DNA of 62,162 nucleotides from Shewanella hanedai (GCF_007197645.1 NZ_VKGK01000032.1:1-62162); one strand, 5' to 3'. Counted from the first letter of the stretch, positions 16,115-25,336 are shown. The notes: generated by a model from the sequence alone, not told the origin. A program made the numbers and translations.

Positions 16115-17008
16115 ATGAAAAGTCTTTACCTTTGTCCTAAGTGCGAACAACCTCTGTTAATTCATGAGGCTTCTCAAGGACTACACTGTTGTAAAAAACA
16201 CCATTTTGATAAGAATGAAAATGGTTATTGGATTTTTAGTCAGGCTAAGAAACCACAAATTGATTCTAGGCAGATAATGAGAGCAAAACGATTCCTGCTG
16301 GAATCTGGCATCTTTCAACCTGTTGTAGACGTTATCGATACGATGATACAACAGGCTGAGCTCGCTGAAGGCCCGATTAATTATTTAGATTACGAGTGTG
16401 GTGAAGGCTATTACTTAAGAACCATTAAGGACAAGCTAGCTCAAAGTCCTGAGGGTGAGAAGCTTGCACAAAGGCTGAATGCTTACGGGATCACAGAGGC
16501 TGAAAATGCTATTTTTTCAGCGGCTAAAATCCAGTCTGAAGCGAATGCTGAAACGCAAGCACAGGATGAGAGCATCGATACCGAAGCCACTGATAGCCAC
16601 TTTATTGTCAGTACGCTAAAGAAATTACCTTTTGCCAGTGAAAGCTTTGATTTAATCACCTTGATTGATAAGCAGCTTAAGGGGAAGGAGCTAATCAGGT
16701 TGTTAAAAACGGGGGGATATCTCATTCAAGTTTCACCCGCGCCGCGCCATTTATGGCAGATTAAATCGATGGTTTATCCGGATCTAACTGAAAAAGAGTT
16801 AGCGTTACCTAAGTCGAGTGAGCTTGAGTTACTGCACACAGAACAAGTGAGCTTCACGCTGCCTATCGATGGTACTCAAGCTTTAGCGTTACTTGAGATG
16901 ACGCCTTATGCTTGGCGTGCGAACGAGAGAGTGCGTAAACAGTTAGCGTCCAGTTCATTTGATTCACTTGAGATAGATTTTCTTATTAGTTTATCTAAGA
17001 AGAGATAA
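16115..17008 (+). CDS. rlmA: RlmA-like 23S rRNA (guanine-N1) methyltransferase homologue
   Basis: 297 residues from the ATG at 16115 (AAGAGA upstream; an in-frame extension to 16079 overlaps uppP and is unlikely). It keeps the RlmA architecture: N-terminal zinc-binding cysteines (C7, C10, C25/26, H29/30), an 'RAKRFLLESGIFQP' helix and a methyltransferase-like domain ending in ALLEMTPYAWRA. The SAM-binding glycine motif, LDIGCGEGYY in E. coli, reads LDYECGEGYY here (91-100). The following acidic ribose-binding position (GLD in E. coli) reads GIT, and about 20 polar residues are inserted at 140-160. It may have lost or changed catalytic activity. Confidence 0.8.
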   Translation: MKSLYLCPKCEQPLLIHEASQGLHCCKKHHFDKNENGYWIFSQAKKPQIDSRQIMRAKRFLLESGIFQPVVDVIDTMIQQAELAEGPINYLDYECGEGYYLRTIKDKLAQSPEGEKLAQRLNAYGITEAENAIFSAAKIQSEANAETQAQDESIDTEATDSHFIVSTLKKLPFASESFDLITLIDKQLKGKELIRLLKTGGYLIQVSPAPRHLWQIKSMVYPDLTEKELALPKSSELELLHTEQVSFTLPIDGTQALALLEMTPYAWRANERVRKQLASSSFDSLEIDFLISLSKKR

Positions 17009-17106
17009 TACTAAGTCAAAGGTTTTCTTCAGCTTCAGCTCAGGCTAATCTTTGGTTTAAATAAGTAAAAAGTAAGCTTTAAACACAACAGGAAGTAGAG
17101 TTAATT

Positions 17107-18012
17107 ATGATGCGAGTCATGCTGTGGTTCATTGTAAGTTTAATCCCTTCAATTGCGTCGGCCAATGTTTATCCGTTACCTGATAAAGGCAGTCGTCTTA
17201 TTGGTGAGATTAAAGAACATATTGTTGTTCAGGGCGATTTTTTTCAAACGATAGCCAAACAGTACAATATTGGCATTCTTGAATTGATGGAAACTAATCC
17301 TGGGGTCGATCCTTTTTTGCCAACCGTCGGTACTCGCATCGTTATCCCTACTCAGATGTTACTGCCAGATGTACCTCGTACAGGCATCGTCATTAACCTG
17401 CCTGAGCTGCGTCTGTATTACTTCCCTGAAAATGGCAAAGAAGTTCATGTTTTCCCTGTCGGAATAGGCCGTATTGGGCGTGAAACTCCAGAAATGGTGA
17501 CTAAGATTAAGTCGAGGATCCCCAATCCAAACTGGACACCTCCTGCGAGTATTCGTAAAGATCACTTAGAAGAACGTAGTGAAGTACTGCCGCGGGTTGT
17601 ACCAGCAGGCCCTGATAATCCTTTGGGTAAGTATGCGATGCAGCTTTCCTATGGCGATGGCAGTTATTTAATTCACGGTACAAACAAAGATTTTGGTATT
17701 GGCATGCGAGTCAGTTCTGGGTGCATTCGCCTCAATCCTGACGATATCGAGTGGTTGTTTAACCAAGCCAAGTATGGCGATGCGGTTAGAGTGATCAATC
17801 AAACGGTGAAGATATCTTCGGAGCCTAACGGTGCACAGATTATTGAGGTTCATTCAGCCTTATCTAAGTCTGAATCTGATGCAAGCAGAGAGAAAGTTGT
17901 CAGCTTGAATGCGGCTATTGTTAAATTTATCAGCCAAGGCAATGTAGACAACTTTAAAGCCAATGATGCTTTGCTAGCCCAAGATGGAATACCGGTTAAT
18001 ATCAGCCTATAA
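17107..18012 (+). CDS. L,D-transpeptidase (YkuD domain) with LysM, periplasmic
   Basis: 301 residues. A signal peptide (to about residue 20, ASA) is followed by a LysM-like peptidoglycan-binding module (HIVVQGDFFQTIAKQYNIGILEL...IVIP). A YkuD domain follows: the catalytic HGTNKDFGIGMRVSSGCIRL contains Cys206, preceded by HG. Enzymes of this ErfK/YbiS/YcfS type attach Braun lipoprotein to peptidoglycan or make 3-3 cross-links. An lpp gene lies 410 bp away on the opposite strand, so this enzyme may act on that lipoprotein (inference). Two adjacent ATG codons make the exact start uncertain by one residue. Confidence 0.92.
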   Translation: MMRVMLWFIVSLIPSIASANVYPLPDKGSRLIGEIKEHIVVQGDFFQTIAKQYNIGILELMETNPGVDPFLPTVGTRIVIPTQMLLPDVPRTGIVINLPELRLYYFPENGKEVHVFPVGIGRIGRETPEMVTKIKSRIPNPNWTPPASIRKDHLEERSEVLPRVVPAGPDNPLGKYAMQLSYGDGSYLIHGTNKDFGIGMRVSSGCIRLNPDDIEWLFNQAKYGDAVRVINQTVKISSEPNGAQIIEVHSALSKSESDASREKVVSLNAAIVKFISQGNVDNFKANDALLAQDGIPVNISL

Positions 18013-18034
18013 AACGGATAAGCAAATAGTACAT

Positions 18035-18059
18035 AGCGCCTTAAATTGGGCGCTTTTTT
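18035..18059 (+). terminator. Terminator of the L,D-transpeptidase gene
   Basis: AGCGCC / GGCGCT stem with an 8-nt loop followed by six T, 23 bp after the stop codon. Confidence 0.8.
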
Positions 18060-18388
18060 ATGCCTGATTGGTATGAATGTCGCGCAATTCAAATTCGTTG
18101 CTTGGCAGTGTCGTCGTCAGAATAACCTCATTGAACATGATGCCACTTAACAGCGTCCAGAGCGTCTTTTATTACTTTATTGATACCATGTTTAGCTTGC
18201 GTTAATTTGCAGCGAAAAAGTGATGTCTATTGGTCAGTACAGAGGTCGAACAGTTGGAAAGTCAGGCGCAGAAGTAGCTTTATACCAATATATAAAGTGG
18301 GTTAAGGCTGTTAATCATTTGGGCTTGGTTGAGTATGACGGGGATTAAGTATTAGGCAGTGATAGAGCAAGATTTCAAAGAGGGGATA

Positions 18389-18416
18389 TATCGGCAACAC
18401 AGATGTGTTGCCGATA
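18389..18416 (-). terminator. Hairpin after lpp, probable terminator
   Basis: Perfect 12-bp stem TATCGGCAACAC / GTGTTGCCGATA with a 4-nt loop, 9 bp beyond the lpp stop. It lacks a clean T run (TATCCCCTCTTT follows), so it may instead be a 3' stabilising structure for this abundant mRNA. Confidence 0.6.
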
Positions 18417-18424
18417 CAGACAAA

Positions 18425-18691
18425 TTACTTCTTGTAAGAAGAAGCAACGTTGTCAATGCGAGCGTTAGCGCGCTGAGCTTCTGCTTGAGCATCCATAGCA
18501 GCTGCTTTTGCATCTTTTACGTTTGCAGAAAGAGCGCCTTGCTCAGACTTAAGCGAACTAACTTCAGAAGAAAGTTGGTCTACTTTGTTGCCAAGGTTAG
18601 CTACACTTTCTTCAAGAGCAGTAGTGTTTGCACAGCCACCTAGAAGGGCAGTCATTGCTACGCCAGCAATCATAAGTACTTTTTTGTTCAT
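18425..18691 (-). CDS. lpp: Braun-type major outer-membrane lipoprotein Lpp
   Basis: 88-residue precursor. Signal peptide with lipobox LLGGC (Cys20) and a mature protein that is one alanine-rich heptad coiled coil (VANLGNKVDQLSSEVSSLKSEQ), forming a trimer. The C-terminal SYKK supplies the lysine that is linked to peptidoglycan by L,D-transpeptidases. Length and layout match Lpp of enterics and Shewanella. Promoter region upstream is AT-rich; AAAGGGA precedes the ATG. Confidence 0.93.
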   Translation of the reverse strand: MNKKVLMIAGVAMTALLGGCANTTALEESVANLGNKVDQLSSEVSSLKSEQGALSANVKDAKAAAMDAQAEAQRANARIDNVASSYKK

Positions 18692-18910
18692 TGGGAAATC
18701 CCTTTTAAATAGGTTGGGTTAAATTGCACAGCTGTAAATTACAACTGAGCTGGTTAATTATGTCATAGCTGGTGTATTTTGCTACGAATTTTCACCCTAA
18801 GGCCTGAATACCTTAATGAATATAGGAAAAAAAGCAAGTTGAACCCTTTTTTTTCGACAGTTTAACGCCTGAGAACAACACTTACAGCCAATTTAGTTCG
18901 AAAATCATAC

Positions 18911-20152
18911 TCAGTTTATAGGGAGACTTTTAAAGTTTGTTTTAAATTCTGTGACAACTTCAATACGCTTAATTTGCAGTTGCTGTTTAATCTCAGCGCC
19001 TTTAAATCCAGCTTCTATGATCGGCTTAACATCGACTGAACTTGCAGCCTTAAAGCTTTCTTCAAGATATTGGGCTTGTGGGTAGGGCTGAACTTCTAAG
19101 CCTAACCTGCCTCTCGAATCTGCTTCACACGCTGTTGCAAGTTGCGCGAGCCTGTGAGGTTTACGCCATAAATCGGCCTTATCGAATATTTTTATCAAGG
19201 TTTCTGGACGCAATTGATCGATGTTATGGACATTTTGATGTTGATCACTGACCAGGAGGGCTAAATCTCGATATTCGTTGGGAACTCTGACACGTATACA
19301 GAGTGCTTTGATAAGCGCTAAGCCAGATTGACCATGACCATGATGCTTTGGCAAAGACGCTTTTGGGCTTAGTGCTTTGCCCAAATCGTGAACTAATGCC
19401 GCAAATCTCACGCTGTTTTCATTCGATAGCTTAGCGGCTTGCTCTAAAACCATTAGCGTATGGATGCCAGTGTCGATCTCTGGGTGCCATTTTTCAGGTT
19501 GAGGAACCCCAAAGAGGGCATGGATCTCAGGAAACAGTATTTCAAGGGCCTGGCATTGATTGAGCACTTGAATAAAGATTTGTGGGCTGTCTGTTGAAAG
19601 TGCTTTATCGAGTTCAAGAAAAACCCGTTCAGGTGTTAACGCCTGTAGCTCACCGCTTTGACTAATTCGAGTCATGAGCGCAAGGGTTTCGTCTGCAACG
19701 GTAAATCCGAGAGTATGAAAACGTGCTGCAAACCTTGCGACTCTTAACACCCGCAGTGGATCTTCGATAAATGCATCAGAGACATGGCGAAGCTGTTTAT
19801 TGTTAATATCGGCCATCCCATTGTGGGGATCGAACAGCACACCTTTATCGTCCTGTGCAATGGCATTGATGGTGAGATCTCGACGAAGAAGATCCTCTTC
19901 CAGCGTCACATCAGGGCTTGCATCGCAGCTAAACCCGCCATAACCGCTACCTGTTTTTCGCTCTGTACGGGCTAAAGCGTACTCTTGCTGAGTTTTAGGG
20001 TGCAGAAACACAGGAAAGTCTTTACCGACCTGTTTATAGCCGAGTTCAAACATCTGCTCAGATGTTGCGCCGACAACCATGTAGTCACGATCTTTAATAG
20101 GGAGTTTGAGTAAATTGTCGCGCACTGCGCCGCCGATCAGATAAAATTTCAC
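18911..20152 (-). CDS. cca: CCA-adding tRNA nucleotidyltransferase
   Basis: 413 residues. Adds or repairs the 3' CCA of tRNAs. N-terminal nucleotidyltransferase signature YLIGGAVRDNLLKLPIKDRDYMVVG, then the LLRRDLTINAIAQD (catalytic and CCA-specific) motif, RARFAARF region, and a C-terminal HD domain with VHDLGK, giving the phosphohydrolase-bearing gammaproteobacterial form. The 220 bp between lpp and this gene (18692-18910) carry the lpp promoter and no gene. Confidence 0.96.
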   Translation of the reverse strand: MKFYLIGGAVRDNLLKLPIKDRDYMVVGATSEQMFELGYKQVGKDFPVFLHPKTQQEYALARTERKTGSGYGGFSCDASPDVTLEEDLLRRDLTINAIAQDDKGVLFDPHNGMADINNKQLRHVSDAFIEDPLRVLRVARFAARFHTLGFTVADETLALMTRISQSGELQALTPERVFLELDKALSTDSPQIFIQVLNQCQALEILFPEIHALFGVPQPEKWHPEIDTGIHTLMVLEQAAKLSNENSVRFAALVHDLGKALSPKASLPKHHGHGQSGLALIKALCIRVRVPNEYRDLALLVSDQHQNVHNIDQLRPETLIKIFDKADLWRKPHRLAQLATACEADSRGRLGLEVQPYPQAQYLEESFKAASSVDVKPIIEAGFKGAEIKQQLQIKRIEVVTEFKTNFKSLPIN

Positions 20153-20313
20153 TATTTGGGTTCACTGTCTCTTTTAGTGTATTGGTTGAAGCTTATCATG
20201 CATTGAATAGGCATACAGACGCATTTTTTCATCCATTTTTTGACATGGTGGGCTGTTAGCTTTAGTTTGAACTGATTTTTTACGATTTTGTTGTTATAAG
20301 GATAGATAACTGC

Positions 20314-21924
20314 ATGTACAAGGCGTTTTTTGGATTAAGCGATAACCCTTTTTCAATCGCTCCGAACCCCCATTATCTTTTTCTCAGTGATCGCCACCGC
20401 GAAGCGTTAGCACACTTAACTTATGGGTTAGGCGACACCGGGGGATTCGTCTTGTTAACCGGTGAGGTAGGAACGGGTAAAACGACGGTTTCACGTTGCT
20501 TGCTAAACCAGTTACCAGAAAACACAGACACCGCCTTTATTCTCAATCCCTCACTGACGGAACTTGAGCTGCTGGCTACCTTGTGTGATGAGCTATCTAT
20601 CGAATATGAGAAAGACCCAAGCCTTAAGCAACTGACAGATCTGTTAAGCAAATACTTACTTGCGAATCATGAGAAGGGTCGTAATACCGTCTTGATCATT
20701 GATGAAGCACAACATCTCAGACCCGCAGTGCTCGAACAACTTCGTTTACTGACAAATCTTGAAACCGATACTAAGAAGCTCTTACAAGTTATTTTGATTG
20801 GTCAGCCAGAGCTTCAACAACTGCTTAAACGACAAGAGTTGCGTCAACTCGCACAGCGGATCACTGCCAGATATCACTTATTACCACTCACTCCTGAGGA
20901 TGTTGGCTTATATGTGCATCATAGACTGCAAGTTGCCGGACGTCATGAGCCTTTGTTTAACACAGGCGCTATCAAGGCGCTGCATAAATACAGTGGCGGT
21001 ATCCCGCGTTTAATTAACTTATTATGTGAGCGCGCCTTGATGGCGAGCTACGCTAAGTCAAAAGTCCCCGTCGATAAAAAAATGGTCATGTCAGCGTCGG
21101 CAGAAGTGTTAGGCGAGGACATCAAACAAGCTAACTATCTACTGCCAGCTGGTATTGCTGCGACTGTCGGACTCAGTTGTGTGCTGGGGTATTTAGTATT
21201 TGCGAACCAAAAGGCGGCGCCAACCCATGCAGTTTCATCAACAGCAGTTAAGACTGAGACTAAGGTTGAGCCACAAAGCGAGAGCCGTGAAACTAAGCTT
21301 GATGCCAGCCAGCGAGTGCTTAATGACGCCATTGCAAGTAGCCGCAATATCGATACTGCTTATGCCAGTATATTGGGTTTGTGGGGCAAGGTGCCGTACA
21401 TTGGTTTAACAGCCTGTCAGTCGGCTCAGCAACAAGGGTTATCTTGCTTTCAAGAGCAAGGTAACTGGAACTCATTAACCAGACTGAACTTTCCTGCTGT
21501 GGTGTATTTAGTCGATGGGCAAGATCAAGCCTTTTATGGCACCGTGGTCTCAAGAAGTGGTGAACAACTGCTGCTACAGCTTAATGAGCAACAACTTTGG
21601 GTCGATAGAGACTGGTTTACTCGCCACTTTAGCGGCACCTTCGAAATTCTCTGGCAGGCACCAGATCTACAACCACTTGAGATAGGGCAAGGTTCTAGCG
21701 CTGCTCAGATACAGTGGTTGGAAAATAGTCTAGCCAAAATTGATAATACAACCCCACGTTTGGTGAGCCGATTTGATAGCCAGTTAGAGGAGCAGTTGAA
21801 ACGATTTCAACGTAAGCATGGCTTAAGGGCGGATGCGATTGCTGGCAGTCAAACACTAGTGCAGCTTAATCTATACTTGAGCGTTCAAGGGCCTAGATTA
21901 ATGAAAGTTAAGGGTCAATATTAA
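20314..21924 (+). CDS. gspA: GspA/ExeA-type ATPase with peptidoglycan-binding domain
   Basis: 536 residues. An AAA ATPase domain with Walker A GEVGTGKT (50-57) and Walker B VLIIDEAQ (about 127-134) is followed by a transmembrane segment near 275-295 (IAATVGLSCVLGYLVFA). A periplasmic part ends in a PG_binding_1 domain (LKRFQRKHGLRADAIAGSQTLVQL). In Aeromonas, ExeA and ExeB form an ATP-dependent inner-membrane complex that helps place the type II secretin through peptidoglycan. The stop overlaps the gspB start (TAATG). Confidence 0.92.
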   Translation: MYKAFFGLSDNPFSIAPNPHYLFLSDRHREALAHLTYGLGDTGGFVLLTGEVGTGKTTVSRCLLNQLPENTDTAFILNPSLTELELLATLCDELSIEYEKDPSLKQLTDLLSKYLLANHEKGRNTVLIIDEAQHLRPAVLEQLRLLTNLETDTKKLLQVILIGQPELQQLLKRQELRQLAQRITARYHLLPLTPEDVGLYVHHRLQVAGRHEPLFNTGAIKALHKYSGGIPRLINLLCERALMASYAKSKVPVDKKMVMSASAEVLGEDIKQANYLLPAGIAATVGLSCVLGYLVFANQKAAPTHAVSSTAVKTETKVEPQSESRETKLDASQRVLNDAIASSRNIDTAYASILGLWGKVPYIGLTACQSAQQQGLSCFQEQGNWNSLTRLNFPAVVYLVDGQDQAFYGTVVSRSGEQLLLQLNEQQLWVDRDWFTRHFSGTFEILWQAPDLQPLEIGQGSSAAQIQWLENSLAKIDNTTPRLVSRFDSQLEEQLKRFQRKHGLRADAIAGSQTLVQLNLYLSVQGPRLMKVKGQY

Positions 21925-22880
21925 TGTCTATTTTACTCGATGCTGTTACTCGGGCTAAACAGCAAGATTTGAATATTCATCTGGATCCGGTACTGACGCC
22001 GCGAGCGCAGTATGATCAACTTCAGAAAACGAAAAATAGCGGCCTATTATTGCTACTCAGTGGAATTATCATCTCTCTTTTGGTGGTGATTATCTGGCTT
22101 GGCCGAAGTCAATTCATGAGTACTGAAGTGAACGTTGAGCCTGAAAAGAGTGCTGCTGTATTAGTTTCATCAGACACTGACCACAAAGAGGTTGTTCAGA
22201 CTAAAATAACAGTTAAGCCAGTGTCGGGTGTTCAGTTGGCGGGAAAAGTTGCACTACCACTGGCCGCGACGATGCCTGTTCGTTATCAGGCACCGATAGC
22301 GCCTCAAACTGCGCCTGTTACCAGAACGGTGACATCACAGAGCCCAAATCAGGGCAGTGATGCCATTGTGCTGGGCGCACACGCAAATCATAAAGGTCAG
22401 GAGTTGCTGGCGTCGCTTAAATCCCAAGTGAATTCAGCTGCAGAAGATGTTGGCTTGAGACAAACAACATCGACACCTGAGCCAAAACAAAGCCAGTCTA
22501 AAGCTGAAACTAAGCCGCGAGATTATCAAAGTGAGAGGAATTTATTAGCGGCATTTGAAGCGGCATTAAAAGAGGTTGAAGTGAGCAACTCTGTTGCGAC
22601 ACCTGTGACAGCTGAAAAGTTGGATCCTATTCCGACTCCAGAGCAAGACTCGCTGCCAAAGTATGGTCAGTTACCAGCCGTTTTACAGTTGCAGGTTCCC
22701 GAGTTCAATATTAATGCCCATGTCTATTCTAGTGACCCTAACAATCGCTGGCTCAATGTTGATGGAGCAGAATTGCAGCAAGGTGACAAGATTGGCGGTA
22801 AGTTAGAAATTGTTGAGATCCGCCCAAGGGATGTGGTGTTATCGATACAGGGGACTGAATTTAAGGTGCCAGCCATCTAA
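21924..22880 (+). CDS. gspB: GspB/ExeB-type type II secretion assembly protein
   Basis: 318 residues. Short cytoplasmic N-terminus (MSILLDAVTRAKQQ), one membrane segment (about 38-58), a long low-complexity Pro/Gln/Thr-rich periplasmic linker, and the conserved C-terminal GspB domain from about 250 (LPAVLQLQVPEFNINAHVYS...GDKIGGKLEIVEIRPRDVVLSIQG). One-base overlap with gspA supports co-translation; ExeA and ExeB act as a complex. The rest of the type II machinery is not in this window. Confidence 0.9.
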   Translation: MSILLDAVTRAKQQDLNIHLDPVLTPRAQYDQLQKTKNSGLLLLLSGIIISLLVVIIWLGRSQFMSTEVNVEPEKSAAVLVSSDTDHKEVVQTKITVKPVSGVQLAGKVALPLAATMPVRYQAPIAPQTAPVTRTVTSQSPNQGSDAIVLGAHANHKGQELLASLKSQVNSAAEDVGLRQTTSTPEPKQSQSKAETKPRDYQSERNLLAAFEAALKEVEVSNSVATPVTAEKLDPIPTPEQDSLPKYGQLPAVLQLQVPEFNINAHVYSSDPNNRWLNVDGAELQQGDKIGGKLEIVEIRPRDVVLSIQGTEFKVPAI

Positions 22881-22900
22881 TTGGTGAAAAGTTGATGCAT

Positions 22901-22934
22901 AAAAAAGCCTGCGAATGTTCGCAGGCTTTTTTTT
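22901..22934. terminator. Bidirectional terminator between gspB and nhaD
   Basis: Long perfect stem AAAAAAGCCTGCGAA / TTCGCAGGCTTTTTT with T runs on both strands, between two convergent genes. Confidence 0.9.
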
Positions 22935-22950
22935 GTTCTTGTACCGCTAA

Positions 22951-24198
22951 CTAGCCGTAGAAATGATTGGCAAGCAGTAAAGTTAGGCCATAACCCAAGG
23001 AGTAACAAAGCAGTAATGCAGGCACATATCGAAGGTAACTGACAAAGGTCAGCTCCTTCACTTTACTCATGGCGATGATCCCGGATGCTGAACCAATGAC
23101 AAGTAATGAGCCGCCGACACCAACGGAGTAGGTCAACCCTAACCACTCTGGTGTACTTAACACTGGGTCTGCTTTTAGTAGCGCAGCTGTAAGGGGGACG
23201 TTATCCAGAATTGATGAACCAATTCCTGTGACAAAGTTTGAAATATTAGGGTCATACATAGAGTAGACCTGAGTTAATAGATCTAAGGTACCAATCTCTT
23301 TGAGCATACCGACAAGCAGTAATATGCCGAGGAAAAAGAGCAGAGTGTCGAATTCAACTTGACGAATATACTCGAGGATCTGCATCTCTTCTTTATTACT
23401 TCTGGAGACGTGTCCCACCAGAAATAAAATAGAGAGACCGGTTAAAAACGTCAGTACAGGCGGAATTCCATATAAAATGTTGAGCACCATTGTCGCGATA
23501 ATCGTACAGAAGAAGATGATGGCTATCACCACATCGACTTTATGGTAATCGCGTTGAATGGGGGTGTTGCTCACATGCCCTTCAGCCTTAAGTGAAAACA
23601 GCACGGCGAGTAACATTACGCTCACAGCCGCTGGAATAAAGAGGATAAGCAACTCTGACATCTGGACATGACCTTCGAGGAAGATCATCAAGGTGGTCAC
23701 ATCGCCTGTTATCAAGGAGACCCCGCCTGAATTGACGGCAAAGATGATTAACACCGCCATTCTGCGTCGCATCTGCGTGTCGAGTTTGAAGGTGGTTAAT
23801 AAGCCTAATGAGACGAGTGTAGCGGTGACATTGTCGCAGATAGCTGAGAGAACCAGCGAAAAGAGAGCCACCAGTATCATTAACATGCGTACTGAGACTT
23901 TTTGTGGAAACAGCTTTTGCACCAGAATTTGGATCATCCCTTTTGCATTAAGATAAGCAACAAAGGTCATGGTCGACATTAAGAACAGCCATAGGGTGGC
24001 AATCTCAAGTAAGTTTTCGTTTAACTCTGCTTCAATCAGTTTCTCTTGTCCGGGGCTCCCCGCTGACATAAAGAGCACAACCCATGAGATACAGCCAAAA
24101 AACAGTGTGGTTTTGGTTTTATTAAGGTGAGTCACTTCTTCAAAAATAATACTTAACAGTGCCAGAACGGCGAGGGAAATCAGGAATATGTAGAGCAT
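22951..24198 (-). CDS. nhaD: NhaD-type Na+/H+ antiporter
   Basis: 415 residues from the ATG at 24198, chosen because AGGAA lies 8 bp upstream; a longer frame to 24267 lacks a ribosome site. Polytopic inner-membrane protein of the ion transporter superfamily, with ALFSLVLSAICDNVTATLVSLGL and FVTGIGSSILDNVPLTAALL as the paired half-membrane motifs holding conserved Asp/Asn/Thr. Vibrio NhaD exchanges Na+ or Li+ for protons at alkaline pH; this fits a marine host. Stand-alone gene. Confidence 0.92.
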   Translation of the reverse strand: MLYIFLISLAVLALLSIIFEEVTHLNKTKTTLFFGCISWVVLFMSAGSPGQEKLIEAELNENLLEIATLWLFLMSTMTFVAYLNAKGMIQILVQKLFPQKVSVRMLMILVALFSLVLSAICDNVTATLVSLGLLTTFKLDTQMRRRMAVLIIFAVNSGGVSLITGDVTTLMIFLEGHVQMSELLILFIPAAVSVMLLAVLFSLKAEGHVSNTPIQRDYHKVDVVIAIIFFCTIIATMVLNILYGIPPVLTFLTGLSILFLVGHVSRSNKEEMQILEYIRQVEFDTLLFFLGILLLVGMLKEIGTLDLLTQVYSMYDPNISNFVTGIGSSILDNVPLTAALLKADPVLSTPEWLGLTYSVGVGGSLLVIGSASGIIAMSKVKELTFVSYLRYVPALLLCYSLGYGLTLLLANHFYG

Positions 24199-24802
24199 AC
24201 GGCAGTTCCTAAAGCTGATTATTTGTCGACCAGTCAAAACTGAACAAAGCTTAAAATCAAGGTTCAATTAATCTTGGCGTGTTAGCGGAGCGGATTAGGC
24301 CACATAGAAAGGGATAAAACAAGTGATAACCGCATCGGAATTTAAGGATAATCGTGAGGTGCGTCACCTTGAGTATTTATAGCTTTGAATTGGCATCACG
24401 AATATGGGGTGTGATGAAGCGTTTTACGCTTCGATTAACAGCATATTAAGAAGGAGGTTTTTTGTTGTGCCGAGTGCATGAGTTTTCGTTTCAGTGGTCG
24501 CTAGTCCTATTTTGTAAAAATGCTAGCACAAAAAACTAATTAATTTTTTGCAATATTAGTACTGTGAAATAGATGTAATTATTGATTTTAAATAATCACT
24601 TACAGTGTTTTGTTTTTGACTGTGATGCGCCTAACTAGAAAAACACCATTGTTTATGGCGTTTCTTTAAGTGTCAAAATATTGACTGGTTAAAAAGTATT
24701 CAGTAGAGTGTTACAAAATGCATCTGATAGAGTACATGTTTTTTTCGGATGAAAGATGTTTACACACTATCCATATTTACACTGATTTAAGGGGGAAGTA
24801 GG
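24199..24802. other. 604-bp AT-rich intergenic region
   Basis: Holds the nhaD promoter (minus) and the promoter of the 67-residue gene (plus). Also visible: a GAAGCG/CGCTTC hairpin near 24416, a near-perfect AAGGAGG at 24451-24457 ahead of a tiny frame (listed separately), and an imperfect hairpin at about 24641-24663 followed by TTTCTTT that could end a short transcript. Confidence 0.4.
24465..24539 (+). CDS. Candidate small ORF, 24 residues
   Basis: AAGGAGG at 24451-24457 is the closest match to the anti-Shine-Dalgarno complement in this region and lies 7 bp before a TTG (24465) that opens a 24-codon frame (begins MCRVHEFSFQWSLVLF) ending with TAA at 24537-24539. A GTG at 24467 would give only four codons. 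Its short length and non-ATG start keep confidence low; the region may instead be non-coding. Confidence 0.2.
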   Translation: MCRVHEFSFQWSLVLFCKNASTKN

Positions 24803-25006
24803 ATGAAATTTTTGATTCGGGCTATTTTATTACTAGGTTCTCTCGTTTGGTTAGTAGTGTGTGCAAAGCAGTTTGTTGCTCTAGGTATACTCGACCATCC
24901 CTCAGTTGCAATCGATAATCCGACGCTGTTAATTCAAACATTTATTGCACTGATGATTTTACGTTCAGCCTGGATGTTCGGTCAGGAAAAAAGAAGACGC
25001 TTCTAA
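24803..25006 (+). CDS. Small two-helix membrane protein, hypothetical
   Basis: 67 residues. Two hydrophobic segments (residues 3-28 and about 43-60) and a basic C-terminal tail (EKKRRF-like: GQEKRRRF). An excellent AAGGGGGAAG ribosome site precedes the ATG. No family recognised. It is preceded by a long AT-rich region and followed within 5 bp by MITE copy 2, so its native terminator may have been displaced. Confidence 0.7.
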   Translation: MKFLIRAILLLGSLVWLVVCAKQFVALGILDHPSVAIDNPTLLIQTFIALMILRSAWMFGQEKRRRF

Positions 25007-25010
25007 ACTA

Positions 25011-25276
25011 ATACCAATCAGTATAAAGATGTGATCGCTCAGAGAGATTTTAGCGCTGCTGAGGTAAGGCAACGAGTGAGAAGCATAGTTGTTCTACGTT
25101 TAAGCTCGTTAACACAGCATCAGAAGCGCTAAAACTCGCCCTTTGGGTGTGTTTTTGGCTACCTACTTCTGCGTTGAATGAACTCACAAGGGAATAACCA
25201 TTCCGTCATCCATTCGCCTTGAATTAGCTTGCCAAAAGCCACACTGAGTAGATCACTTTCTTATACTGATTGGTAT
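25011..25276 (+). mobile_element. MITE-like element, 266 bp, copy 2
   Basis: Same orientation as copy 1 and about 97% identical to it, with perfect 16-bp inverted ends (25011-25026 and 25261-25276). The hairpin arms (TTTAGCGCTGCTGA / TCAGAAGCGCTAAA) retain pairing except one position. It starts 5 bp after the upstream gene's stop codon and ends 6 bp before the hemL terminator stem. Confidence 0.88.
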
Positions 25277-25282
25277 AATCAA

Positions 25283-25319
25283 ACACAAAAAAGGACGCGA
25301 TATGCGTCCTTTTTTGTGT
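25283..25319. terminator. Bidirectional terminator at the hemL 3' end
   Basis: Sixteen-bp perfect stem (ACACAAAAAAGGACGC / GCGTCCTTTTTTGTGT) with a 5-nt loop, and T-rich arms on both strands. Serves hemL (minus). Confidence 0.9.
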
Positions 25320-25336
25320 CTGGATGTCAATGAAGA

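Larger units (their letters stand above)
18013..18424. other. Convergent intergenic region
   Basis: Between the L,D-transpeptidase and lpp, which converge. Apart from the terminator and hairpin listed separately I see no gene. A short TTATACCAATATATAA near 18283 recalls the MITE ends but no element follows. Confidence 0.4.

Noticed and set aside
18240..18310. TTATACCAATATATAA and CGCAGAAGTAG near 18270-18300 as a MITE remnant
   Set aside because: Only short matches; no second end within 300 bp and no shared interior.
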